Assembly (NCBI GenBank): GCA_964423265.1
Contig: CAYREF010000009.1
Location: 1 to 52,024 of the forward strand
DNA length: 52,024 bases
Source of the DNA: M55B165 sp964423265
GTDB lineage: Bacteria; Actinomycetota; Humimicrobiia; Humimicrobiales; Humimicrobiaceae
Direction of reading: 5' to 3'
In this document: in pieces, positions 34,042-42,002 of the stretch
How positions within the stretch are numbered: position 1 is the stretch's first letter
Layout: each line of letters opens with the position of its first letter
Position numbers and translations under genes: made by a program
The notes under the pieces: generated by a model
Databases searched by the model: none
What the model saw: the letters and a program-made list of their open reading frames with translations, nothing else
Told to the model about the DNA's origin: nothing

Positions 34042-34781
34042 TGCGTACAAGCAAGGAAGCTAAAGAAAAGATGCTGGATTTGTGCAATATAGAGAAAGTA
34101 AAGGAATATAGGGTGGTGGGTAAAGACAGTTTTTTGCTGGAAATCAGCTATAAAGGCACTAAATTTGGATATGTGCTGGTGGAAGGGATAGAGATTGAGA
34201 AGTACCTTAAAAGATACCTAAATGAGATACTCTCTTTTAGGGGAGTTTTCGGTTTAGCCATATTTAATGCCAGAAGGTATGATGAAATTGAAGAATTAAA
34301 AGAAAATTTCAGGTTCTTAAGCTATCATGATTTCCTTACTTCTTTGTATAACCGAAGTTACTTTGAAGAAGAGCTTCAAAGGATTGGTAGGGACCTTTCC
34401 CGTTTTTTGCCTTTTACTGTAGTTACTGCAGATATTAACCATTTAAAAGACATCAATGATGAATATGGTCACAGCATAGGCGATTTAGCAATTAAAGGTG
34501 TGGCAGAAATATTTTCTTCTATTTTCAGGAAAAGTGATGTTATTGCCAGGATAGGGGGAGATGAGTTTTGTGTTTTAATGCCCAATACAGCACAAAGCAC
34601 AGCAGAAAAAAAGCTGAGACAATTAAAGAAAAAAATTTACAATTTTAACTTGGAAGAAAAAAGCATTAGCATAAGTGTTGCGCTTGGCCATTTTACAGCC
34701 ACAAATGCCAGCATAGGTATGAAGGAGATTTTAAAAAAGTCAGATGAAGAAATGTATAAAAGTAAGAGGAAAGAATGTTAA
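34041..34781 (+). CDS. Diguanylate cyclase with partial N-terminal GAF-like segment
   Basis: A 246-residue protein. Residues about 1-85 look like the second half of a GAF domain (FLLEISYKGTKFGYVLVEG, FRGVFGLAIFNARRYDEIE). Residues about 92-246 form a GGDEF domain with HDFLTSLYNRSYFEEEL, TADINHLKDINDEYGHSIGD and an intact catalytic ARIGGDEF. The inhibitory I-site RxxD is present as R-K-S-D five residues before GGDEF. It should make cyclic di-GMP from GTP. It overlaps the upstream stop by one base (TGATG), with no separate good ribosome-binding site. See the frameshift finding. Confidence 0.85.
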   Translation: MRTSKEAKEKMLDLCNIEKVKEYRVVGKDSFLLEISYKGTKFGYVLVEGIEIEKYLKRYLNEILSFRGVFGLAIFNARRYDEIEELKENFRFLSYHDFLTSLYNRSYFEEELQRIGRDLSRFLPFTVVTADINHLKDINDEYGHSIGDLAIKGVAEIFSSIFRKSDVIARIGGDEFCVLMPNTAQSTAEKKLRQLKKKIYNFNLEEKSISISVALGHFTATNASIGMKEILKKSDEEMYKSKRKEC

Positions 34782-34833
34782 AAATGTCAATTACCCAGGC
34801 TGCAAAACAAATTATTCCCGGTAATTTAGCAGG

Positions 34834-34863
34834 TTGAGTTAGTAATTGGCTGTATCATTTAAT
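34834..34863 (+). promoter_or_regulatory. Possible promoter of the obg operon
   Basis: TTGAGT (34834-34839), an 18-bp spacer and TTTAAT (34858-34863) in the 113-bp gap before obg. A better -10 (TATAAT at 34863) is too far from this -35. Confidence 0.35.
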
Positions 34864-34894
34864 ATAATAATAGCCCAAATATGAAGGTGATGGC

Positions 34895-36184
34895 ATGTTC
34901 TTAGACGAGGCAAAAATTAATATAAAAGCAGGTGATGGAGGAGACGGCCTGGTCAGCTTCCATAATCTTAAAAATAAACGGAAAAAAATTGCCAGTGGCG
35001 GCAATGGGGGCAAAGGCGGGGATGTAATAATAAAAGCAACTAACCGTTTGAGCACCCTCTTCCATTTCCAGAAAAAGATTCATTTTAAAGCCGAAGAAGG
35101 CAGGAACGGGGAACCCAATAATAGAACTGGCAGTAATGGCAAAGACCTGGTAATAGATGTCCCGGTAGGGACCATAATAAGGGATTTAAAGGGAACAGTA
35201 ATTGCGGATCTGGATAAGGAAGGAAGCCAGATACTGCTTGGAAAAGGCGGCAGGGGAGGAAGGGGAAATGCGGCTTTTACTTCCCAGGCTAGGAGGTTTC
35301 CCTCATTTGCCGAAAAAGGGGAAAGGGTAGATGAAAGGTGGATTAAACTAGAGCTGAGGCTGCTGGCAGATATAGGCCTGGTTGGATTTCCTAATGCCGG
35401 AAAATCCACCCTTATAAGTAAAATAACTGCTGCCAGGCCGAAAATAGCAGAATACCCTTTTACCACCCTGGTTCCCAACCTGGGAGTGGTGGCTTTAGAT
35501 GGACAGAGCTTTACTATTGCAGACATACCCGGTCTGATAGAAGGTGCCCATAAAGGTACGGGACTGGGGGATAAGTTCTTAAGGCATGTAATGAGGACAG
35601 CATTGCTGATATTTATGCTGGATTGCCAAAAAATATTATATGGCACAGACCTGGCTTACAATTTCGATGTATTAAAAAAAGAGCTTAAGAATTATAACCG
35701 CAGGTTGGCCCAAAAGGATTATGTGGTTGCTGTAAACAAGGTTGACCTAATAAGTGATGAGAATGTATTGAATAATTTAGAAAAAGAATTAGAAAAAAGG
35801 ACAGACAAAAAAATATTCTTTATCTCTTGTGTGACTGGTTATGGAGTCAGAAATTTGGTGGATTATATGGGTAAAAGAGTATTAAAGGCTAAACAAAAGG
35901 CGGAAAGCAAGGCTGCTCCCGGCAAGAAGGTTGTATATGATGTGGAGACCACGAAAGCTGCAGATGACAGGATAGTTATACAAAAGAGAGACAAGGACTA
36001 TATTGTCAAGAATAAAAAACTGGAGAAAATGGTGCAGATGACAGACCTTGAAAATGAGGAGGCCTTAAATTATTTGATGCACAGGTTCAGGAAAATGCAT
36101 GTCGGTGATAGAATAAAGAAATTAGGAGTAAAAGAAGGTTCCAATGTCATAATAGGAAATCTTGTTTTTGAGCTTAAGGAATGA
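34895..36184 (+). CDS. obg: GTPase Obg, ribosome assembly factor
   Basis: A 429-residue GTPase that binds the 50S subunit. A glycine-rich Obg fold (FLDEAKINIKAGDGGDGLVSF ... GGNGGKGGDV) is followed by a G domain with GFPNAGKST, DIPGLIEGAHKGTGLG and NKVD, then a C-terminal OCT domain (about 345-429). The ATG is preceded by GAAGGTG. It normally follows rpmA directly; here about 6.4 kb of accessory genes intervene. Confidence 0.97.
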   Translation: MFLDEAKINIKAGDGGDGLVSFHNLKNKRKKIASGGNGGKGGDVIIKATNRLSTLFHFQKKIHFKAEEGRNGEPNNRTGSNGKDLVIDVPVGTIIRDLKGTVIADLDKEGSQILLGKGGRGGRGNAAFTSQARRFPSFAEKGERVDERWIKLELRLLADIGLVGFPNAGKSTLISKITAARPKIAEYPFTTLVPNLGVVALDGQSFTIADIPGLIEGAHKGTGLGDKFLRHVMRTALLIFMLDCQKILYGTDLAYNFDVLKKELKNYNRRLAQKDYVVAVNKVDLISDENVLNNLEKELEKRTDKKIFFISCVTGYGVRNLVDYMGKRVLKAKQKAESKAAPGKKVVYDVETTKAADDRIVIQKRDKDYIVKNKKLEKMVQMTDLENEEALNYLMHRFRKMHVGDRIKKLGVKEGSNVIIGNLVFELKE

Positions 36185-36185
36185 T

Positions 36186-37319
36186 ATGGAAGACAGGAAG
36201 AAATATTTAAATAATATAAGAAGCATGGTAATAAAAATTGGCTCAAGCAGCCTGGCATCTGAAGGCGGGGGCATAGATATTGGTAATCTGGAAAAATTTA
36301 CCGATGAGGTCAGCAAAGCTGTAAACAGGGGCATAAAAATTATTATTGTCACCAGCGGCGCTATTGCTGCTGGATTGCAGCACTTAGACATTAAAAGAAA
36401 GCCCAGGGAGATAAGTATGCTGCAGGCTGCAGCTTCTATAGGCCAGGTGGAGCTTATGAGCATCTATGGCAATTTATTGGCCAGACATGGCATAAAAATA
36501 GGCCAGATACTGGTAACCCAGGAAGACACTACCAAGAGGGAGCAATATCTCAATATAAAAAACACCATTTCAAACCTTATGGAAATGGGGATAGTACCGG
36601 TTATTAATGAAAATGACAGTGTTGCAGTGGATGAAATAAAGTTTGGGGACAATGACGTATTGGCTGCTCTGGTAGCCAGCCTGATAGAGTCAGATCTTCT
36701 GGTGATACTATCAGATGTAGATGGCCTGTATGACAGGAACCCCGACCAGGAGGGTGCAAAGGTGGTTCCCATGGTGAAAAAGGTTACCACAGAAATTGAG
36801 CAGGTGGCCGGGGGCATAGGTTCAATATATGGCTCCGGGGGTATGGCTTCAAAGATAAAAGCAGCAAAAATTTGTTCTTATTCCGCTATTGGCATGGTTA
36901 TAGCCAATAGCAGGAAAAAGGAAGTAATAGGAAAAATACTGGATGGCATGGATATGGGAACATTCTTTGTTCCTGAAAAAGAAAAAAAGGTAAAAAGTGT
37001 GAAAAGATGGATTGCTTTCGGAATGAGAGCTAAGGGCTCGGTAGTAATAGATAAAGGGGCAGAAAAAGCAATCGTAAAAAATGGCAAAAGCCTGCTTCCG
37101 GTAGGAGTCCTAAAAGCCAGCGGCAATTTTAACAGGGGTGATACCTTGAAGGTATACTCAATGGACAACCAGCTGATAGCCAAAGGCATCAGTAATTTTT
37201 CCAAAAAAGAGCTTGCCAGGATTAAAGGGAAAAAAGAAAGGCAAATAATTGCTGAATTAGGAGAATCTGCTTCTTGCGAAGTAATCCACAGGGATTGTAT
37301 GGCGGTTTTTAAAAGTTGA
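36186..37319 (+). CDS. proB: Glutamate 5-kinase
   Basis: A 377-residue enzyme for the first step of proline synthesis. An amino-acid-kinase domain (VIKIGSSSL, VTSGAIAAG, NENDSVAVDEIKFGDND, LLVILSDVDGLYDRNP) is followed by a C-terminal PUA domain (about 285-365). ATG 36186 is used because AAGGA lies 5 bp upstream; a TTG at 36162 lies inside obg. It sits one base after the obg stop. Confidence 0.96.
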   Translation: MEDRKKYLNNIRSMVIKIGSSSLASEGGGIDIGNLEKFTDEVSKAVNRGIKIIIVTSGAIAAGLQHLDIKRKPREISMLQAAASIGQVELMSIYGNLLARHGIKIGQILVTQEDTTKREQYLNIKNTISNLMEMGIVPVINENDSVAVDEIKFGDNDVLAALVASLIESDLLVILSDVDGLYDRNPDQEGAKVVPMVKKVTTEIEQVAGGIGSIYGSGGMASKIKAAKICSYSAIGMVIANSRKKEVIGKILDGMDMGTFFVPEKEKKVKSVKRWIAFGMRAKGSVVIDKGAEKAIVKNGKSLLPVGVLKASGNFNRGDTLKVYSMDNQLIAKGISNFSKKELARIKGKKERQIIAELGESASCEVIHRDCMAVFKS

Positions 37320-37370
37320 TAGTTTAATTCCTTTATATTATATTATTTAGAAAGTTAGAAGGGATTTAAC

Positions 37371-38630
37371 ATGGATGACATAGTATTAGAAATAGCCAAA
37401 AAGGCAAAGGGGTGCACCTCTTTTATATCTACTGCAAATACATCAGAAAAAAACAGGGTATTAGAGAGTATAGCCAATAATTTAGTTGAGAATGCAGATG
37501 AGATAATGAAGGAGAATAAAAAGGATATCTCCAGGTCTAAAAAGGAAGGGATATCAGAAAGCCTGCTTGACAGGCTTACTTTGGACAGGAAAAGGATAGA
37601 AAAAATTGCTGGCAGCATTAGCCAGGTTATAGAATTTACTGATCCGGTGGGGGAGGTAATATTTGGCTACAATCTCCCTAATGGGATTAGATTAAAAAAT
37701 ATAAGGGTTCCCCTGGGGGTGATTGGCATTATTTATGAAGCTAGGCCTAATGTTACCATTGATGCAGCGGTTTTATGCTTGAAGGCTGGAAATTGTGTGA
37801 TACTCAGGGGCAGCTCATCTGCACTTTCCACTAATATTAAATTGGCCGGGATAATGAGAGACACGCTGAAGGAAAATGGCTTTCCTCAGGACATAATCCA
37901 GATAATTCCCCAGGCAGAAAGGGAGCATGCGGTAAGGCTGATGCAGCTGAGGGATTATGTGGACGTGCTGGTTCCCAGAGGGGGAAAGGAATTAATAGGC
38001 AGCGTGGTTGACAATTCAAAGGTCCCGGTTATAGAGACAGGCATAGGAAACTGCCACTTGTATGTAGATGATAAGCTGGAGGGCATAAGTTACGGGGTTA
38101 TCGAGGATATAGTGGTTAATTCCAAGACTCAGAGACCCAGTGTTTGCAATGCAGCCGAGAAATTGCTTGTGCACAGCGAGGTGGCAACAGAATTGCTCCC
38201 AAAGATAGCAGATAAATTAAAAGAGCTGGGGGTCAAGATTTTGGGAGACAGCAAGGCCGAAAAAATACTTAAGGGAATTGGCCAAATGAAGGAAGATGAC
38301 TGGTATGAAGAATTCCTGGATTTAAAAATAGGCATTAAGGTAGTGGACAGCCTGGAAGATGCAGTAACCCATATTAACAGGTATGGCTCCCACCACACTG
38401 ATGCCATAATTACTTCAAGTTACAGCAATGCTAATTATTTTACTTCCCTGGTTGACTCTTCCACTGTTAATGTAAATGCTTCCACCCGGTTTACCGATGG
38501 AGGAGAATTTGGAATGGGGGCAGAAATAGGCATAAGCACCCAAAAACTTCACTGGCGTGGTCCCATGGGCCTAAGAGAAATTACTACTAACAAATTTATA
38601 GTTTATGGAAACGGACAAATACGAAAATAG
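37371..38630 (+). CDS. proA: Glutamate-5-semialdehyde dehydrogenase
   Basis: A 419-residue NADPH-dependent reductase of glutamyl-5-phosphate, second step of proline synthesis. VPLGVIGIIYEARPNVT, LKAGNCVILRGSSSA, the GNCHLYVD segment and the catalytic-Cys region RPSVCNAAEK are conserved. Its 3' end overlaps nadD by 26 bp. Confidence 0.97.
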   Translation: MDDIVLEIAKKAKGCTSFISTANTSEKNRVLESIANNLVENADEIMKENKKDISRSKKEGISESLLDRLTLDRKRIEKIAGSISQVIEFTDPVGEVIFGYNLPNGIRLKNIRVPLGVIGIIYEARPNVTIDAAVLCLKAGNCVILRGSSSALSTNIKLAGIMRDTLKENGFPQDIIQIIPQAEREHAVRLMQLRDYVDVLVPRGGKELIGSVVDNSKVPVIETGIGNCHLYVDDKLEGISYGVIEDIVVNSKTQRPSVCNAAEKLLVHSEVATELLPKIADKLKELGVKILGDSKAEKILKGIGQMKEDDWYEEFLDLKIGIKVVDSLEDAVTHINRYGSHHTDAIITSSYSNANYFTSLVDSSTVNVNASTRFTDGGEFGMGAEIGISTQKLHWRGPMGLREITTNKFIVYGNGQIRK

Positions 38631-39267
38631 CATATATAAAGCCAAGGGCAAGTGCAGCAGGGTAGGAATAATGGGGGGAACTTTTAACCCCATACACCAT
38701 GGCCACCTGGTTACTGCACAGGAAGCATTAAGCCAGTTCAGCCTGGATTTGGTAATTTTTATTCCTGCTTCTAATCCGCCTCATAAAACCAGCGGGCCCA
38801 TTGCCAGCACAGAGGACAGGTATTTAATGACAGTCATTGCTACTGCTTCCAACAATGATTTTTTTGTTTCCAGGATAGAAATAGACAGGAAGGGAAAGTC
38901 ATATACCATTGACACAGTCAGGGAACTTAGAAAGATTTATGGTAAAGAAGTCTCCCTCTATTTTATTACCGGTGCTGATGCCATACTGGAAATACTTACC
39001 TGGAAGGATACTGAAGAAATAATATCCCTGACTAAATTCATTGCAGCCACCAGGCCTGGCTACAATTTAGCGAAAATTGAAGATCTGAAGGCAAAGCTGT
39101 TTAACAACAGGAGAAAAGGAGATGATAAAATCTTTATAATGGAGGTTCCTGCCTTGGCCATATCCTCCACTGATATAAGGAATAGGGTAAGGCAGAAAAG
39201 GCCCATTGATTATTTGGTTCCCGAAGAAATTAGCCATTATATAATAAAGCATGGATTATATAAATAA
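38605..39267 (+). CDS. nadD: Nicotinate-nucleotide adenylyltransferase
   Basis: A 220-residue enzyme making deamido-NAD from nicotinate mononucleotide and ATP. The nucleotidyl-transferase motif GGTFNPIHHGHL and the C-terminal ISSTDIRNRV are intact. Compared with typical NadD it has about 20 extra N-terminal residues overlapping proA. I found no closer ATG/GTG/TTG, so ATG 38605 is used although it lacks a Shine-Dalgarno; coupling to proA is likely. Confidence 0.94.
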   Translation: METDKYENSIYKAKGKCSRVGIMGGTFNPIHHGHLVTAQEALSQFSLDLVIFIPASNPPHKTSGPIASTEDRYLMTVIATASNNDFFVSRIEIDRKGKSYTIDTVRELRKIYGKEVSLYFITGADAILEILTWKDTEEIISLTKFIAATRPGYNLAKIEDLKAKLFNNRRKGDDKIFIMEVPALAISSTDIRNRVRQKRPIDYLVPEEISHYIIKHGLYK

Positions 39268-39886
39268 CAGGTATTTAGAAAAAAGCCAGGAAAGTTACCT
39301 GGAAAGCTTGCTTTCCAGCATGAGGAAGTTAATGCCCAGGGATTTGTATCTTCACACAACCGGCACTCTTAAATTTTCTGCAAAATTGTCAGAAAAATAT
39401 ATTTTTGGCAGAGAAATCAACAAATCAAACATTGATACTTTTTTAAAACTTTGTATTTCCAGTATACTGCATGATTATGGTAAAATATTTAAATATGAGG
39501 AGCTTAAAAATATTGTAATTAAGAATAACCTTGGTTTAAGTGAATTTGAGATTGGGTGCAGACCTATATTGCATAGCTTTGTGGGTGATTATTTAGTAGC
39601 AAGGGATTATAATATAAGGGATGCAGAAATTTTAAAAATTATAAAATATCATACTATAGGCTATTGTGATATGAACCTCTGGCACAAAATTTTATTTATT
39701 TCTGATAAAATAGAGGAAACAAGGAATTACGGGAGTGTTGATGATTTGAGAAAATTATCCTTCAAGAGCTTAGATCTGTGCTTACTTGAAGTTTATAAAA
39801 ATAATATAATATATAATGTTAACAAAAACAATTTATTGCATCCGGAAACAAGCGTAATTTGGAATAATATCTGTGGAGGTAAGTAA
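39251..39886 (+). CDS. yqeK: YqeK-like HD-domain dinucleoside tetraphosphate hydrolase
   Basis: A 211-residue HD-domain phosphohydrolase. Metal ligands are visible in LHTTGTLKFSAKL, the HD pair of ILHDYGKIF, and ILHSFVGDYLVARDY followed by KYHTIG. YqeK proteins cleave Ap4A symmetrically and are typically encoded between nadD and rsfS, as here. It overlaps nadD by 17 bp. Confidence 0.88.
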   Translation: MDYINNRYLEKSQESYLESLLSSMRKLMPRDLYLHTTGTLKFSAKLSEKYIFGREINKSNIDTFLKLCISSILHDYGKIFKYEELKNIVIKNNLGLSEFEIGCRPILHSFVGDYLVARDYNIRDAEILKIIKYHTIGYCDMNLWHKILFISDKIEETRNYGSVDDLRKLSFKSLDLCLLEVYKNNIIYNVNKNNLLHPETSVIWNNICGGK

Positions 39887-39887
39887 A

Positions 39888-41630
39888 ATGTCTTCAGATG
39901 AAAATAACAATGAATATGGCAAAAAAAATAGCAAAGACCGTGACCTTGATGATTTTTTCAGCGATGATGACTTTGAATTTGAGGGGCAGGAAGAAGATGA
40001 GGAAATGGATGAATCCGGCTACAGGAGCAGGAGGTCCAAGGACAGGAGAAGAAAAAAAAGGCTTATCGTATCTGCCTTGTCGATTGTTTTAATCCTTGCA
40101 GTTATAGCAGTAGGGATTGTTTTTGGGTACCGGTTTATAAAAAACAGGTTCTTTAGCGGCGAAGAAGTAGCCGAAGAGGAAAGTATTACTATTCCTGAAA
40201 ACCTGGTGCTTGACCAGGACATAACCCTCATTCTGGCAGGGGCCAGGGATAATTTGCTGGAGCCTGAAATGAATTCAATAATATTGTCTAGCTTTAACAG
40301 TACTGAGACTAGGCTTACTTCACTTTGCCTGCCGGTCAAGACTCTGATGGAAATTCCAGGCTTTGGTCTGGAAAGCATTGACAAGTCTGTAGAGTATGGA
40401 GGGATGGATCTGCTTAGCCTGACCCTGGAGAAAGGGCTGGGGGTAGAGGCTAGCCATTATCTTTTAATGGATATAGGAAGTGTGGTAGATACATTAGGGG
40501 GAGTGGAGGTTTCTCTGGATAATGCGGTTACCATAACCCTTGATGACGGAAGTGAGCAGACCCTTGATGCGGGTTCGAGCAATATGGATGGATTAACTGC
40601 TATAAATTACCTGGAGAAATTCAGCGGTTCTGAAGGGGCAGTAACTGCTGAGGATGTCAAAAAGCAAAAGGCTGTATATAATGCCATAATAGATAAAATA
40701 AATGCTGAAACTGGAGAGGAGCTGGCTAAAAATATAAGCAATATAAGTGGTTATATAGATACAGACATGAATTTGGAAGACCTGTCCAAGGCTGTTGCTA
40801 CCTTTTCAAAAATTGAAGCTGTAAATGATGAGGTTTACGGTCTAGACATATCATCCGTTGAGATTGAAGGCCAGACTTTCTATGTTCCGGACATATCTAG
40901 GATTGCAGATATATTTTCCACGGAACAAGTGGCTGAAGAAGAAATAGAGGAAGCAAATAAGACTGTTAGTATAGTTGTGCTTAATGGCGAGGGTACTCCT
41001 GGTCTTGCAGGAAAGACCGCTGATTTAATTGCAGGAATGGCTTATGGAGATGGAAAAAGCAAGTTTAATGTACTGGAAGAAGGAAATGCGGATAGTTTTG
41101 ATTATGAGACTACCGAAATAATTATATCTGCCAATGAGCCCCATATTATGGCAGCTGCCGAAGATTTAATGGGCTATTTAGGGGCAGGTAACATAATTAC
41201 AGAAGAAGGGGCAAGCCAGGCTGAAGTAACACTTATACTGGGAAAGGACTTTAATATAAATGCCGTAGGGGAGGCAGGCTTGCCGGAAGAAGAAACAGCA
41301 GAGGGAGAAGCAGAAGATACAGAAGAATTAATTAAGGTGAACATATTAAATGGAGAAGGAACGGCCGGGCTGGCAGCAACTGTTGAAAACATACTGGAGG
41401 AAGAGTTTAATAGTGAAACTAAAGTACTTGAAGTTGTGGAAACCAAGAATGCTGACAACTGGGATTATACCCAGAGTACCATTACAGTTTTTACCAATAA
41501 GGAAGGGGTAACTGAATTGGCCCAGGATATACAGGAACAGCTGGGTGTAGGAGTTATTGAGAGTTCAGATAATAATGTAGATAATGTTGACATTAGCATA
41601 TTGCTGGGGAGTGATTACACAAATCAATAA
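39888..41630 (+). CDS. LCP-like protein with two LytR_C domains and lost catalytic arginines
   Basis: A 580-residue membrane-anchored protein. An acidic N-terminus (1-45) and basic patch precede one membrane helix (about 60-80). An extracytoplasmic LCP (LytR-CpsA-Psr) fold follows (about 110-300; MEIPGFGLESIDKSVEYGG, DTLGGVEVSL), then two LytR_C domains (about 350-455 and 475-575). LCP enzymes transfer glycopolymers to peptidoglycan using conserved Arg/Asp residues. Here the usual PRDT reads PVKT (V150), the RxDT site reads PEMNS, and the YxRxR motif reads YLEKF (E243-F245). It is therefore probably not an active phosphotransferase. ATG 39888 follows GGAGGT; a GTG at 39873 overlaps that site. 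Confidence 0.85.
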   Translation: MSSDENNNEYGKKNSKDRDLDDFFSDDDFEFEGQEEDEEMDESGYRSRRSKDRRRKKRLIVSALSIVLILAVIAVGIVFGYRFIKNRFFSGEEVAEEESITIPENLVLDQDITLILAGARDNLLEPEMNSIILSSFNSTETRLTSLCLPVKTLMEIPGFGLESIDKSVEYGGMDLLSLTLEKGLGVEASHYLLMDIGSVVDTLGGVEVSLDNAVTITLDDGSEQTLDAGSSNMDGLTAINYLEKFSGSEGAVTAEDVKKQKAVYNAIIDKINAETGEELAKNISNISGYIDTDMNLEDLSKAVATFSKIEAVNDEVYGLDISSVEIEGQTFYVPDISRIADIFSTEQVAEEEIEEANKTVSIVVLNGEGTPGLAGKTADLIAGMAYGDGKSKFNVLEEGNADSFDYETTEIIISANEPHIMAAAEDLMGYLGAGNIITEEGASQAEVTLILGKDFNINAVGEAGLPEEETAEGEAEDTEELIKVNILNGEGTAGLAATVENILEEEFNSETKVLEVVETKNADNWDYTQSTITVFTNKEGVTELAQDIQEQLGVGVIESSDNNVDNVDISILLGSDYTNQ

Positions 41631-41991
41631 TAAAAAATTAAAGCAAAACGATATTCTTAGGTCAGTAAAACTGGCGGCAAAGGTGGCTGATGAGAAGAAG
41701 GCGGGATATATAAAGGTTTTAGACATGAGGTCAAGGCTGGTTATTACTGATTATTTTTTAATTATAAGCGCTAACAACCCCAGGCTTACCAAAAGGATTT
41801 ATGAAGACATCGAAAAAAAGCTGAAAAGCAGAAATCTATATCCAATTAATGTTACCGGAGCAGGTGAAGGAAATTGGATACTGGTTGATTATGATGATTT
41901 TGTGATCCATATTCTTACTAATGATTTCAAGGATTATTATGACCTGGAACGGCTGTGGAGGGATTCAGAAACTATTGAATGGAAAGAATAG
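41611..41991 (+). CDS. rsfS: Ribosomal silencing factor RsfS
   Basis: About 126 residues. RsfS binds L14 and blocks 30S-50S joining under starvation. Segments KVLDMRSRLVITDYFLIISANNPR, GAGEGNWILVDYDDFVIHIL and YYDLERLW match the family. The start is uncertain. GTG 41611 overlaps the LCP gene by 20 bp; ATG 41584 would add nine residues but has no ribosome-binding site. The yqeK-LCP-rsfS-leuS order fits the usual nadD-rsfS neighbourhood. Confidence 0.9.
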   Translation: MITQINNKKLKQNDILRSVKLAAKVADEKKAGYIKVLDMRSRLVITDYFLIISANNPRLTKRIYEDIEKKLKSRNLYPINVTGAGEGNWILVDYDDFVIHILTNDFKDYYDLERLWRDSETIEWKE

Positions 41992-42002
41992 AAGGAGTAC
42001 AG

